Shown here: positions 1 through 8,036 of the stretch, piece after piece | Position numbering within the stretch: the stretch's first letter is position 1 | How the letters are laid out: every line of letters starts with the position of its first letter | Assembly (NCBI RefSeq): GCF_014467075.1 | Contig: NZ_AP023027.1 | Span: 2,297,501 to 2,361,500, forward strand | Direction of reading: 5' to 3' | Length of the DNA: 64,000 nt | Source of the DNA: Anaerostipes caccae L1-92 | Lineage (GTDB): Bacteria; Bacillota; Clostridia; Lachnospirales; Lachnospiraceae | Translations under genes and position numbers: made by a program | The notes under the pieces: generated by a model | What the model was told of the DNA's origin: nothing | Databases searched by the model: none | What the model saw: the letters and a program-made list of their open reading frames with translations, nothing else

Positions 1-237
1 GTCAAGAAAATTCTGTATTTCAATCATCGGTACCTGAACCTTGCCCGCAAGCTGTTTCCCAATTTCCTTCGATGTGAAAATAATATCACATGGTTCAGAC
101 GCCGCCGTAGAAACATCTGCGGTGCACACCTGGGCGGCAATCTGATGTTTTTTCATCAGATCGTCAATCTTCATCCTCAAAACCATGCTGCTGCCCACAC
201 CAAATCCGCAGACTGCTAAAATCTTTATTTTTTTCAT
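1..237 (-). CDS. PTS ascorbate-type EIIB subunit, partial
   Basis: This is the N-terminal 79 residues of a PTS EIIB protein; the gene runs off the left edge. EIIB is the cytosolic domain that takes phosphate from EIIA on a cysteine and passes it to sugar entering through EIIC. The start MKKIKILAVCGFGVGSSMV carries the IIB P-loop-like cysteine (C10, CGFGVGSS), closest in pattern to the lactose/ascorbate (UlaB/SgaB) class. A GGAGGG ribosome site lies 8 bases upstream of the ATG. It follows the EIIA gene after about 20 bases, so both are one operon; the EIIC permease is presumably outside the window. The real substrate cannot be told from sequence. Confidence 0.85.
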   Translation of the reverse strand, partial: MKKIKILAVCGFGVGSSMVLRMKIDDLMKKHQIAAQVCTADVSTAASEPCDIIFTSKEIGKQLAGKVQVPMIEIQNFLD

Positions 238-256
238 TTTCGTTCCCTCCTTTTGA

Positions 257-694
257 TCATTTGCAGTTCATCAGCTGATAAATTGTTTCACTGTCTGTCT
301 CTGCCCGGAGTTTTTCCAGATTCTTTTCCTGTTCCAAAAAACGTATAATCTCTGACAAGCCTTCTAAATGCCCAGTGCTGTCAGTGGCACCAAATGCAAA
401 TACCACATACACAGGATCATTTTCCCCTGCCCCGAAACTGACCGGATGTTTCAGCGTGATCATGCTCAGACATTCTTTTTTCACCAGATCAGAGGGTCTT
501 GCATGGGCAAAAGCGATCCCCGGAGCAATTACGATGTATGGTCCCAGCTGTTGAACCGCTTCGATCATCTGTGTCACATACTCCTCCTCGATGCTCCCTT
601 CATCAAGTAAGACCTGTCCTGCCTTTCCTATTGCTTCCCTCCAGTCTTTTGCGGCAACTCCGGTTTTAATGTTATGTTTTTTTATGAATTCCAT
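257..694 (-). CDS. PTS ascorbate/mannitol-type EIIA subunit
   Basis: The product is a single-domain PTS EIIA of the fructose/mannitol superfamily, closest in pattern to UlaC. It relays phosphate from HPr to EIIB. The motif PGIAFAHARP contains the phosphorylated histidine, and the domain fills the whole protein of about 145 residues. I chose the ATG at 694 because GAGGTG precedes it at good spacing and the domain begins there; an upstream GTG/ATG would add 11 basic residues not typical of the family. It is the first visible gene of an operon continuing into EIIB. Substrate unknown (ascorbate, galactitol or a related sugar). Confidence 0.88.
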   Translation of the reverse strand: MEFIKKHNIKTGVAAKDWREAIGKAGQVLLDEGSIEEEYVTQMIEAVQQLGPYIVIAPGIAFAHARPSDLVKKECLSMITLKHPVSFGAGENDPVYVVFAFGATDSTGHLEGLSEIIRFLEQEKNLEKLRAETDSETIYQLMNCK

Positions 695-818
695 AATGCA
701 CCTCAATTTAAGTTTTCTTGTCATCACCTTGTACTACTATTAGAACATGAGACTGAAAAAAACAAAATACCAATTCCTTACGAAAAACATTGCAAAGATT
801 TGTGTCCTGAAATGCAAA

Positions 819-852
819 AGGAGCAGTCAGAACTGACGCTCTGATTGCTCCT
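819..852 (-). terminator. intrinsic terminator after SASP gene
   Basis: Thirteen-base stem with one G-U pair (arms 819-831 and 840-852) followed on the minus strand by TTTT and on the plus strand by TTTTTT. It sits 60 bases past the SASP stop and separates that gene from the PTS operon. Confidence 0.8.
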
Positions 853-914
853 CTTTTTTCTTTCGTTCTCTCATCGAAATTACGAGTAAAAACTGATTCG
901 TTTGTATCCGTTAA

Positions 915-1139
915 CTAACGGCCAGACATTTCCTCTTCCTGTCTGCGGATCATTTTACGAACCATTTCTCCTCCAACAGAACCTGCCTGAGCAGTTGTTA
1001 AATGTCCGTTGTATCCTTCTTTTAAGTCTACACCGATTTCATTAGCAACCTCGAATTTGAATCTGTCCAGTGCTTCCCTAGCCTCTGGAACTTCCACTCT
1101 GTTGTTTCCTTTGCTGTTTGCTGAAGTACGTTCTTCCAT
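915..1139 (-). CDS. alpha/beta-type small acid-soluble spore protein
   Basis: This 74-residue protein is a SASP that coats and protects DNA in the dormant spore and is degraded at germination. The conserved core is visible: FEVANEIGVDLKEGYNGHLT (including the germination-protease-type site around FEVANEIG) and the second DNA-binding segment AGSVGGEMVRKMI. Length matches the family (60-75 residues). A strong GGAGG precedes the ATG. It is monocistronic, with its own terminator. The promoter region has a forespore-type CATACTA element, discussed separately. It is direct evidence that the organism can make endospores. Confidence 0.95.
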   Translation of the reverse strand: MEERTSANSKGNNRVEVPEAREALDRFKFEVANEIGVDLKEGYNGHLTTAQAGSVGGEMVRKMIRRQEEEMSGR

Positions 1140-1182
1140 TTTGAAAGACCTCCGTTTCTTTTGTTGTTTTTTGTTACGAAGA

Positions 1183-1209
1183 TAGTATGTTTAATAACAC
1201 AAAAGATAC
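1183..1209 (-). promoter_or_regulatory. possible sigma-F/G-type promoter for SASP
   Basis: On the minus strand CATACTA (1183-1189) matches the sigma-G -10 consensus CATnnTA. GTATC (1205-1209) resembles the -35 core, but the 15-base spacer is shorter than the usual 17-18. Given the SASP downstream, forespore control is expected; the exact -35 is uncertain. Confidence 0.5.
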
Positions 1210-1252
1210 ACTGAGAGTTTTTACATGGAATAACATTTTTTTCTTTGGAATT

Positions 1253-1525
1253 TTAATACTTTACTTTAAAGTCCTTTTCTCCCTCACAGAGCGGACATTC
1301 TTCAGCTGTTACATGGTCAATCCGCATAAACCGATGGCCGTGCTTCATGGATTCTATAAAATCTTCAATCTGTTTTTTTGTTCCCTGGGCTTCTGCAGTG
1401 ACAGAACCGTCATACATATTCTTCACCCATCCTGTCACATGAAACTGTGCGGCATTCATCTGTGCAAAATACCGGAATCCGACTCCCTGGACTCTTCCCG
1501 TAAACCGCAAACGTACACGAATCAT
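1253..1525 (-). CDS. acyP: acylphosphatase
   Basis: A 90-residue acylphosphatase that hydrolyses carboxyl-phosphate bonds such as acetyl phosphate or carbamoyl phosphate. The signature GRVQGVGFRYFA holds catalytic Arg18, and GWVKNMYDGSV holds catalytic Asn36. The length is that of the family. The ATG is preceded by AAAGGAGG. It begins 12 bases after the recG stop codon, so it is probably the last gene of a recG-acyP transcript. A CxxC near the C-terminus (ECPLC) is extra but not decisive. Confidence 0.95.
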   Translation of the reverse strand: MIRVRLRFTGRVQGVGFRYFAQMNAAQFHVTGWVKNMYDGSVTAEAQGTKKQIEDFIESMKHGHRFMRIDHVTAEECPLCEGEKDFKVKY

Positions 1526-1537
1526 AGCGAACCTCCT

Positions 1538-3568
1538 TTATATCCTGTTGGCAAGCGAAATCTGTTTTTCCAGACGGCTGTTTTTTAATGTGGAGAAATC
1601 AAATTCTTCCTCACACAGCTGATGTACTGCATCGCTTGCCTGTTTTAAAAGATCTGCATTGGTATAAATATCGGCCAGGACAAAATCCATCATCCCGCTC
1701 TGACGGACTCCGAAAAAGTCTCCCGGTCCTCTGAGCTTCAGATCCTGATTGGCAATGTAAAATCCGTCGTTGGACTTATTTAACACTTCCAGCCGCTCCA
1801 TCGTTTCTTTCTTTTTTACTCCGCTCATAAAAATACAGTAGGACTGGTGTTCTCCCCTCCCCACCCTGCCTCTCAGCTGATGCAGCTGGGCGAGGCCGAA
1901 CCGCTCGGCGTTCTCCACCATCATGACCGTGGCATTGGGCACGTTGACACCGACCTCAATAACTGTGGTAGACACCAGGATCTGGATGCTGCGCTCCGAA
2001 AATTCATCCATAATCTTCTGCTTTTCCTTTGGTTTCATTTTACCATGAAGCACCCCGATCTGTATACTGGGAGGAAACTGTTCTCTCAGCATATTGGCAT
2101 ACTGAATCACATTTTCACCCTCCATGGCCTCGCTTTCCTCCACCATTGGGCAGATAATATAGATTTGCCGCCCCTCTGCCACCTGCTTCTCCATGAATCG
2201 ATACGCATTCGGACGGTAACTCTGATTGACAACACAATTTTTAATTGGAAGACGGTTCTTCGGCAGCTCATCGATGACGGACACATCCAGATCTCCGTAC
2301 ATAATGATCGCCAGGGTCCTCGGTATCGGAGTGGCACTCATAACGAGGACATGGGGTTCCTTCCCCTTCTTTGAAAGGATCTCTCTCTGCCGGACCCCGA
2401 ATCTGTGCTGCTCGTCCGTGATAACCAGAGCCAGCCGGTCATACTCCACAGCATCCTGAATCAGGGCGTGGGTCCCGATAACAATATCATACTCATGGTT
2501 TTTAATTCCCTGATAGATTTCTCGCTTTTCTTTCGCCTTTACAGATCCTGTGAGCAGCGCCGCAGACACGCCGAACGGTCCAAGAAGTTCCTGAAAGGTC
2601 TCGTAGTGCTGGCTTGCAAGCACTTCTGTCGGAGCCATCAGAACGCCCTGATACCCGGCCTTCGCGCACATCAGAAGAAGGATCACCGCAAGGATCGTCT
2701 TCCCTGATCCCACGTCTCCCTGTACGAGACGATTCATGACCTTCTCCCCCATTAAATCCTTCTGCATCTCCAGAAGAGCCCTTTTCTGTGCTCCGGTCAG
2801 TTCATAAGGAAGCGACTGGATCAGCCTGTCCGCCTCGCCGCATACCGGGATCGGATAACGGTTTTTTTCCTCCCGGTGCTCCTGTTTCATCAGGTTCATC
2901 CCCGCCATAAAAATGAAAAATTCATCAAAGATCAGTCTCTTTTTCGCCTCCACCAGCGTCTGTTTGTCCCTTGGAAAATGGACATTCCAGATGGCTTCAC
3001 TGTAATCCATCGGACGGTATTTTTTAAGAATCTGCTCCGGGAGATATTCCCGGATACCCTTTATATACTCCTCCGTCTGCATGACGGCCTTGCTCACTGT
3101 TTTATTCGTAATCCCCGATGTCAGCGGATAGACCGGCTGTAAAGTCTGCTGCTTTGCGCTGTAATCCTCCTCTTTAAAAATCTCCGGGTGCTCCATCATC
3201 AGACGGCCGTTTTTAAAAACCGCTGTCCCAACGAAAATATAGTCCTCTCCCCGGTGAATCTGTTTCTTTAAGTATGGCATATTAAACCAAGTAAATGTCA
3301 TAGTGCCGGAACTGTCCCTTCCGAGACAGGAGACAATCTTTAATCCTCTTACATATCGGATATTCACATCTGATGTAATCCTCACCTGTACTGCGGCCCT
3401 CTCTCCTGCCGTCAGTTCAGAGAGCAGGACAGGGTCTTCATAGGTCAGATAGTATCTGGGATACATAGTGATCAGGCTGTCCACAGTCTCGACTCCCAGC
3501 TTTTTAAATCCGTTATATGTTTTCTCACCGATCCCCTTCAGGCATTGGATATTTGTATCCCCGTTCAT
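1538..3568 (-). CDS. recG: ATP-dependent DNA helicase RecG
   Basis: RecG remodels stalled replication forks and branch-migrates Holliday junctions. The 676 residues show the expected order: N-terminal wedge/OB domain (about 1-230), helicase domain with Walker A GDVGSGKT (about residue 285) and DEQHRFG box, then the C-terminal helicase domain with VIEVGVNVPNA and QLRGRVGRG motifs. Length is normal for the family. The ATG has GGAG about ten bases upstream. It lies between fakA and acyP; the fakA-recG order is conserved in Firmicutes (yloV-recG in Bacillus). Confidence 0.97.
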   Translation of the reverse strand: MNGDTNIQCLKGIGEKTYNGFKKLGVETVDSLITMYPRYYLTYEDPVLLSELTAGERAAVQVRITSDVNIRYVRGLKIVSCLGRDSSGTMTFTWFNMPYLKKQIHRGEDYIFVGTAVFKNGRLMMEHPEIFKEEDYSAKQQTLQPVYPLTSGITNKTVSKAVMQTEEYIKGIREYLPEQILKKYRPMDYSEAIWNVHFPRDKQTLVEAKKRLIFDEFFIFMAGMNLMKQEHREEKNRYPIPVCGEADRLIQSLPYELTGAQKRALLEMQKDLMGEKVMNRLVQGDVGSGKTILAVILLLMCAKAGYQGVLMAPTEVLASQHYETFQELLGPFGVSAALLTGSVKAKEKREIYQGIKNHEYDIVIGTHALIQDAVEYDRLALVITDEQHRFGVRQREILSKKGKEPHVLVMSATPIPRTLAIIMYGDLDVSVIDELPKNRLPIKNCVVNQSYRPNAYRFMEKQVAEGRQIYIICPMVEESEAMEGENVIQYANMLREQFPPSIQIGVLHGKMKPKEKQKIMDEFSERSIQILVSTTVIEVGVNVPNATVMMVENAERFGLAQLHQLRGRVGRGEHQSYCIFMSGVKKKETMERLEVLNKSNDGFYIANQDLKLRGPGDFFGVRQSGMMDFVLADIYTNADLLKQASDAVHQLCEEEFDFSTLKNSRLEKQISLANRI

Positions 3569-3607
3569 AAATCAACTACTCCTCTATAAATACGGACCTC
3601 CCCGTGG

Positions 3608-3640
3608 AAAAGGAAAAGGGAACAGTATCTGCTCCCTTTT
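3608..3640 (-). terminator. terminator-like hairpin between fakA and recG
   Basis: Arms AAAAGGGA/TCCCTTTT (3614-3621, 3633-3640) followed on the minus strand by CCTTTTCC. It is 18 bases after the fakA stop. The U-run is interrupted, so it may be a partial terminator that lets some transcription reach recG. Confidence 0.5.
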
Positions 3641-3657
3641 GATTGTCCATTCTTTTC

Positions 3658-5298
3658 TTATTCTACAGACAGCAGGAAATAATAAATTGGCTGTCCTCCA
3701 TATTCCATCTGGACCTCGCAGTCCGGATACAGTTCCTCTGCCTTTTTCGAAAGCTTCACAGCCTTCTCCTCCGGCGTCTCATCCCCGTAGTATATACAGA
3801 TCAGTTCGCTGTCCTCGTCCACCATACTGCGAAGGAGTCCCAGCGTCACCGCTTCTACATCATTCCCAACTTCCTGAATGCCGTTGTCGTCAATCCCCAT
3901 AATATCATCGACTTTGATCGTCTTGCCGTCAATGGTCGTATCACGGACTGCGTAAGTGACTTCTCCGGTTTTTACACCGTTCATCATCTCGGTCATGGCA
4001 GCCTCATTCTCTTCCACGCTGCTTTCCGCCTCAAATGCAATCAAAGCAGAAATCCCCTGCGGTACCGTCTTGGTCGGAATGATAATGATCTCTTTCTCTT
4101 CCACGAGGGCTTTCGCCTGCTGGGCAGCCAGTATAATATTTTTATTATTCGGCAGGATGAACACATGATCCGCATTGACCTGAGCAATCGCATTGAGCAT
4201 ATCTTCCGTGCTCGGATTCATGGTCTGTCCGCCTTCGATCAGATAATCTGCCCCCAGTTCTCTGAATATGTCGTTGAGACCGCTTCCGATTGAAACCGCA
4301 ACAAATCCCATATCCTTTCTCGGAGCCGGTTCTTTTTCCTCTGCCTGACGGCTCAGGTTCAGGCGCTCCTCATGCTCTTCCCGCATGTTGTCGATCTTCA
4401 TGCTGGTCAGTGCACCGTAAGAAAGTCCCTTTTCAATAGCCTTACCCGGATGATTCGTGTGGACATGCACCTTCACGATGTCTTCATCCGCCACGACTAC
4501 AATGGAATCTCCCATACCGGTCAGATAATCCTTAAACTCCTGTTCCTGCGCCGAACCAAATTCTCTGTCCAGCATGACAATAAACTCTGTACAGTATCCG
4601 AATGTAATATCCGCCGTTTCTCCGGATGCGGCTCCCATCGGTTTTTGCACCGGTCTGGAAACCGGCTCAACTTTCAGATCCACTTCCTTACCGAGAAGAA
4701 CATCATAGGCTCCCTGAAGAACTTCCAGGAGTCCCTGTCCGCCGGAATCCACAACCCCGGCTTCCTTTAAAACAGGCAGCATCTCCGGCGTCATCTGGAG
4801 TGCTGTGTTGGCTTCCTGCATGACATTTTGGGCAAACTCTTCAAAATCGTCTGTCTTCTTTGCCGATCTCAGGGCGCTGTCTGCCGCCGCCTTGGCAACG
4901 GTGAGGATCGTTCCCTCTTTCGGCTTCATAACCGCCTTGTAGGCAGTGTCCACAGCCTTCTTAAAGCCCGCGGCCACATCTCTGGTTGTCAGTCTGTCCA
5001 AATATTTGATCTGTTTTGTAAAGCCCCGAAACAGCTGGGACAGAATCACCCCTGAGTTTCCTCGGGCTCCTCTTAATGATCCGCCCGAGATAGCCTTTGC
5101 CAGCTCCTCGATCGTAGGATCATCTATCGCACCGACTTCTTTTGCCGCCGACATGATCGTCATCGTCATATTGGTTCCCGTATCGCCGTCGGGCACCGGG
5201 AATACATTCAATTCGTTAATATGCTCTTTATGAGCTTCCAGTCTCTTCGCTCCGCCAATAAACATCTTTTTGAGCAAAGCTGCGTCAATCTGCTTCAT
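3658..5298 (-). CDS. fakA: DAK2-domain protein, fatty acid kinase FakA-like
   Basis: This 546-residue protein matches the YloV/FakA family, which phosphorylates fatty acids bound to a FakB (DegV) protein for entry into phospholipid synthesis. The N-terminal Dak2 kinase domain (about 1-200) has the nucleotide/metal motif NVFPVPDGDTGTNM and GARGNSGVILSQ. A middle domain and a C-terminal EDD-like domain follow. GGAGG precedes the ATG. It is 17 bases downstream of the Asp23 gene, the same order as yloU-yloV in Bacillus, and upstream of recG. No fakB is in the window; activity is inferred from family. Confidence 0.9.
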   Translation of the reverse strand: MKQIDAALLKKMFIGGAKRLEAHKEHINELNVFPVPDGDTGTNMTMTIMSAAKEVGAIDDPTIEELAKAISGGSLRGARGNSGVILSQLFRGFTKQIKYLDRLTTRDVAAGFKKAVDTAYKAVMKPKEGTILTVAKAAADSALRSAKKTDDFEEFAQNVMQEANTALQMTPEMLPVLKEAGVVDSGGQGLLEVLQGAYDVLLGKEVDLKVEPVSRPVQKPMGAASGETADITFGYCTEFIVMLDREFGSAQEQEFKDYLTGMGDSIVVVADEDIVKVHVHTNHPGKAIEKGLSYGALTSMKIDNMREEHEERLNLSRQAEEKEPAPRKDMGFVAVSIGSGLNDIFRELGADYLIEGGQTMNPSTEDMLNAIAQVNADHVFILPNNKNIILAAQQAKALVEEKEIIIIPTKTVPQGISALIAFEAESSVEENEAAMTEMMNGVKTGEVTYAVRDTTIDGKTIKVDDIMGIDDNGIQEVGNDVEAVTLGLLRSMVDEDSELICIYYGDETPEEKAVKLSKKAEELYPDCEVQMEYGGQPIYYFLLSVE

Positions 5299-5315
5299 TT
5301 ATCCTGCCTCCGTAA

Positions 5316-5672
5316 TTATCCTATATCTTTCACACCTTCAACGTATACATTGATCCGTTCCACTTCCAGACTGGTGAACTCTTCTACCCTGTATTTCACA
5401 GAAGACATCAGGTTGTCCGCTACCGCAGAAATGGATACACCATAAGAAACAATAATGTGAAAATCTATGGAAATTTTGTTGTTCTTCACAGAGACAAAAA
5501 CACCTTTTCTTATATTATCTCTGGTCAGCAGCTTTACGATTCCGTCTTTCATATTGACCATTGCCATGCCGACAATACCAAAACAACCAAGGGCACAAAT
5601 CCCGGCATACTTGGCAATCACTTGATTTTCGATAGAAATCTCGCCGTTCTTCGTATTCATATGTCCTTTCAT
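5316..5672 (-). CDS. Asp23/Gls24 family protein (YloU-like)
   Basis: A 118-residue Asp23/Gls24 envelope stress family protein, orthologous by position to YloU, found before the fakA gene. The family signature NQVIAKYAGICALGCFGIVG and ISIDFHIIVSYGVSI are present. I chose the ATG at 5672 because GGAGG lies six bases upstream; an upstream start would add 13 residues without support. It is the first gene of the transcript with fakA and probably recG-acyP. Function of the family is unclear beyond membrane-associated or alkaline-stress roles. Confidence 0.88.
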   Translation of the reverse strand: MKGHMNTKNGEISIENQVIAKYAGICALGCFGIVGMAMVNMKDGIVKLLTRDNIRKGVFVSVKNNKISIDFHIIVSYGVSISAVADNLMSSVKYRVEEFTSLEVERINVYVEGVKDIG

Positions 5673-5780
5673 CGCTTTACCTCCATACTTCGTATTCTTG
5701 TGCGCCCACACAGCTCATTTTACCCGGAACGCTACTTAGATTATACTATTTACCTCTGAAAAAGAAAAGAGAATTTCTTC

Positions 5781-5809
5781 TTGATTTTTAGAAATCAATC
5801 TGGTAGAAT
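5781..5809 (+). promoter_or_regulatory. sigma-A promoter of rpmB
   Basis: TTGATT (5781-5786), 17-base spacer, TAGAAT (5804-5809). It lies about 55 bases before the rpmB start and points away from the Asp23 gene. Confidence 0.75.
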
Positions 5810-5862
5810 GAAATAGTTGTCAGTCCCGGAGAGGGATAAGATCGAGTTAAGGAGGTGCTAAC

Positions 5863-6048
5863 ATGGCAAAATGTGCTATCTGCGGAAAAGGCGCTCATTT
5901 TGGTAATGCAGTCAGTCATTCACATAGAAGATCAAATAAGATGTGGAAATCAAATATCAAATCTGTAAGAGTGAAGGTAAACGGTGCAGCTAAAAAAATG
6001 TACGTTTGTACTTCTTGTCTGAGATCAGGTAAAGTCGAAAGAGCGTAA
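5863..6048 (+). CDS. rpmB: 50S ribosomal protein L28
   Basis: A 61-residue L28 of the large ribosomal subunit. The N-terminus MAKCAICGKGAHFGN and the SHSHRRSNKMW segment are typical. CAICGK and CTSC supply the four cysteines of the zinc-binding C+ form of L28. AAGGAGG lies seven bases before the ATG. It is monocistronic with its own promoter and a strong terminator, divergent from Asp23-fakA-recG, an arrangement common in Firmicutes. Confidence 0.97.
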   Translation: MAKCAICGKGAHFGNAVSHSHRRSNKMWKSNIKSVRVKVNGAAKKMYVCTSCLRSGKVERA

Positions 6049-6073
6049 TCTTTCCCGATTATTATAAACCTAG

Positions 6074-6100
6074 GGAGCTGGAATATCCGGCTCTTTTTTT
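6074..6100 (+). terminator. rpmB intrinsic terminator
   Basis: Eight-base stem with one G-U pair (6075-6082 and 6086-6093), ATA loop, then seven T. It ends the rpmB transcript. Confidence 0.9.
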
Positions 6101-6124
6101 CGTTTCAGATAAGATTCCTTCTGT

Positions 6125-6262
6125 TTACTGAAAAAACAGAAAATAAGACAGAGTGATACTCACCCCGGTCATTGCAAACTGTGTAAAATCTCTTTGGATG
6201 AACATTCCGATAAACAGCCCGAGGCCAAAAAAGAAAAAAGCGACTCCGCAAACACGTTTCAT
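6125..6262 (-). CDS. 45-residue hydrophobic small protein
   Basis: I do not recognise the family. The frame encodes a 45-residue protein starting MKRVCGVAFFFFGLGLFIG, with a Phe/Gly-rich membrane segment at residues 7-22 and a second hydrophobic stretch at about 28-45, joined by a short polar loop. AGGTG lies seven bases before the ATG. It is downstream of, and in the same orientation as, ytfJ, but the ytfJ terminator lies between them, so it probably has its own promoter. It may be a small membrane protein of the spore-related neighbourhood; nothing in the sequence proves expression. Confidence 0.55.
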   Translation of the reverse strand: MKRVCGVAFFFFGLGLFIGMFIQRDFTQFAMTGVSITLSYFLFFQ

Positions 6263-6320
6263 ACATACACACCTGATTTAAGCTTATTAGCTAGTATATG
6301 CAGAACAACACAAAGTATTG

Positions 6321-6369
6321 AATAAAAAATACCCTGTATTACAGATTTCTGTTCATACAAGGTATTTTA
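6321..6369 (-). terminator. terminator of ytfJ operon
   Basis: On the minus strand a 13-base stem with one G-U pair encloses a smaller ACAG-AAAT-CTGT hairpin and is followed by TTTTTTATT. It lies just past the ytfJ stop. Confidence 0.88.
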
Positions 6370-6375
6370 GGGAGG

Positions 6376-6753
6376 TTATCGTTCGTTCTCTAAGTCTTCT
6401 ACTATATCTTCCAGTGTCTCTTCTTTTTTTGTAAATTTGTCAATCACATCAGGAACCATGTCCAATAGTTTTGTAATCGTTTCCTGATTCTTAACATTCA
6501 CAAGCTTCGTCTGTCCGTCACGGATCACAAGAACCGCACTTGGCGTCATCTTGCCCCCGATACCTCCGTATCCCCTGGCTTTCCTGTCTCCACGGAAATC
6601 CCCGGCTCCCATGCCGAAAGAGACGTCTACCAGAGGCAGAATGATCGTATCCTTCACATAGATGGGATCTCCAACTACGGTTTTTGAAGTCATAAATCCT
6701 TCGATTCCCTGAAATAACGAGTCCACGGTCTCATTAAACTTTTCTTTGTTCAT
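6376..6753 (-). CDS. ytfJ: GerW family sporulation protein YtfJ
   Basis: A 125-residue YtfJ/GerW-type protein, known from Bacillus as a spore-associated protein needed for normal germination. The conserved block PLVDVSFGMGAGDFR followed by a Gly-rich stretch (GYGGIGGKMTPSAV) is diagnostic. It comes directly after the DUF2953 gene ytfI, as in Bacillus, with a gap of four bases, so the pair is co-transcribed. It ends at a strong terminator. Product placement in the spore is inferred from the family. Confidence 0.93.
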   Translation of the reverse strand: MNKEKFNETVDSLFQGIEGFMTSKTVVGDPIYVKDTIILPLVDVSFGMGAGDFRGDRKARGYGGIGGKMTPSAVLVIRDGQTKLVNVKNQETITKLLDMVPDVIDKFTKKEETLEDIVEDLENER

Positions 6754-6757
6754 AAAA

Positions 6758-7672
6758 CTAACCTCCTATTGTTCTCATAATGCGTTCCTTCTGTCTCCAA
6801 AGCTCCTTATCGCGGTAAACATCCCATAAGATCTTCAGAAAATGAAACGCGTATATCCGGCCTGAAACTGTCAGTGCGGCCTCAAATCTGGCTTCCGTAA
6901 AATCCGGCTCCACAGACAGTCTGTCGTTAAACAGCGGCATAAAAGCACTGACAGCAGCGAGTGTCTGTCCTGTCATGGCGGGATCATCAAAGCCGAAAGC
7001 CACGTCTCCCGAAAATTTCTTCGGCAGAAAATGCCTGATCCCTTTTTTTCCGTATCCAAATAAGCGTTTGACTACACGGATCAATTCCTCATCTTCCAGC
7101 AGTTCTTTGAAAGATTCTGCCTGTTTCAAGGCAGCTTTTATTCTCCGATACAGACGCTTACCTGTATTATAACATCTTTGAAAGAAATTTTTCACCCTTT
7201 TTCTGAGCGGCAGCTTCCCGGACGGTTCTTCTATGACAGAGTCAAACTCTTGACCGTCTCCGGTATAATCCAGAATATCCCCTGAAAAGCCTGTCTCTGA
7301 ATCAGCCGGGTGTCCGGCTGCTTCCCGGGGCACTTCTGCCCGGTCTCTTATATCCTTCCCAGATTCTCTGATTTCTACCACATCATCAGCCGCTTTCCTG
7401 TTTAGCAGCGACCATCTTTCCTCATCCGAGTGATAGACAGGAAATCCCAGGATCCTTAAAGATACCGCCGGTTCCTCTCCCTCTTTCCATGACACCTTCA
7501 TTCGCAGAAAAAAGAAAAGCCATGATACCCTGGCTTTGGCCCATTTCTCCCAGCCATTGTAAACTCCCCGGGCGCGGTAGCCTGCCGGTGCGAACAAGAT
7601 CAGAAGCAGGAACACGAAGATACAGAGAAGAATGATTCCTATGATTTTTAAAATAATCCATAAAGCTGCCAT
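6758..7672 (-). CDS. ytfI: DUF2953 membrane protein YtfI
   Basis: A 304-residue DUF2953 protein, the partner of ytfJ in many spore formers; its biochemical role is unknown. One N-terminal membrane segment (about residues 3-25, MAALWIILKIIGIILLCIF) is followed by a cytosolic or lumenal domain with the GFPVYHSDEE region and a C-terminal FGFDDPAMTGQ segment typical of the family. I chose the ATG at 7672, preceded by GAGGGGTGA; a longer reading would add 43 non-conserved residues that overlap the upstream gene. It follows the 103-residue unknown gene by four bases. Confidence 0.85.
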   Translation of the reverse strand: MAALWIILKIIGIILLCIFVFLLLILFAPAGYRARGVYNGWEKWAKARVSWLFFFLRMKVSWKEGEEPAVSLRILGFPVYHSDEERWSLLNRKAADDVVEIRESGKDIRDRAEVPREAAGHPADSETGFSGDILDYTGDGQEFDSVIEEPSGKLPLRKRVKNFFQRCYNTGKRLYRRIKAALKQAESFKELLEDEELIRVVKRLFGYGKKGIRHFLPKKFSGDVAFGFDDPAMTGQTLAAVSAFMPLFNDRLSVEPDFTEARFEAALTVSGRIYAFHFLKILWDVYRDKELWRQKERIMRTIGG

Positions 7673-7676
7673 CGTC

Positions 7677-7988
7677 TCACCCCTCTTCAAAAAATTCCGG
7701 TATCCGAAACATGGAATCCTGTTGTCTGATGTCTTCCACAATCCTTCTGAGCACCACGAAAGCATCCTGTTTTGACACGGCACATCCCACGACTGTGACA
7801 TCCTTTTTTCTGTAATAATCTTTCAGCAGTTCCCGGTATTCGTAAATCTCCAGCACTCCCACGTTTCCAAGAGGAAGCGTAATACAATACAGCGAAGGAA
7901 TGCTCTTTCCTTTTACAATCCGCTTTATTAACTTTTCTTTCGTTATCGTTAAAATTTCCGATATGTAAAACTTTTCAGCAGCCTTCAT
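7677..7988 (-). CDS. conserved hypothetical protein upstream of ytfIJ
   Basis: I do not recognise a named family. The 103-residue product is soluble, without a signal peptide or membrane segment. Its features are an N-terminal helix-rich part with KEKLIKRIVKGK and a C-terminal acidic tail EFFEEG. AAGGTG precedes the ATG. It is four bases before ytfI, so it is very likely co-transcribed with ytfI-ytfJ and could share a sporulation role. Its start lies 10 to 20 bases after the pyk terminator, so the operon promoter must be close or transcription reads through. Confidence 0.65.
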   Translation of the reverse strand: MKAAEKFYISEILTITKEKLIKRIVKGKSIPSLYCITLPLGNVGVLEIYEYRELLKDYYRKKDVTVVGCAVSKQDAFVVLRRIVEDIRQQDSMFRIPEFFEEG

Positions 7989-8001
7989 ATATTCACCTTA
8001 C

Positions 8002-8027
8002 CAAAAAGGGGATGTTTTCACACCCCC
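8002..8027 (-). terminator. pyk intrinsic terminator
   Basis: Eight-base stem with one G-U pair and a GAAA tetraloop on the minus strand, followed by TTTTTGG, ten bases after the pyk stop. Confidence 0.88.
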
Positions 8028-8036
8028 TGATCCTTT

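Noticed and set aside
1847..2374. 175-residue plus-strand frame inside recG
   Set aside because: Antisense of helicase motifs, His/Leu-rich composition; a shadow of recG.
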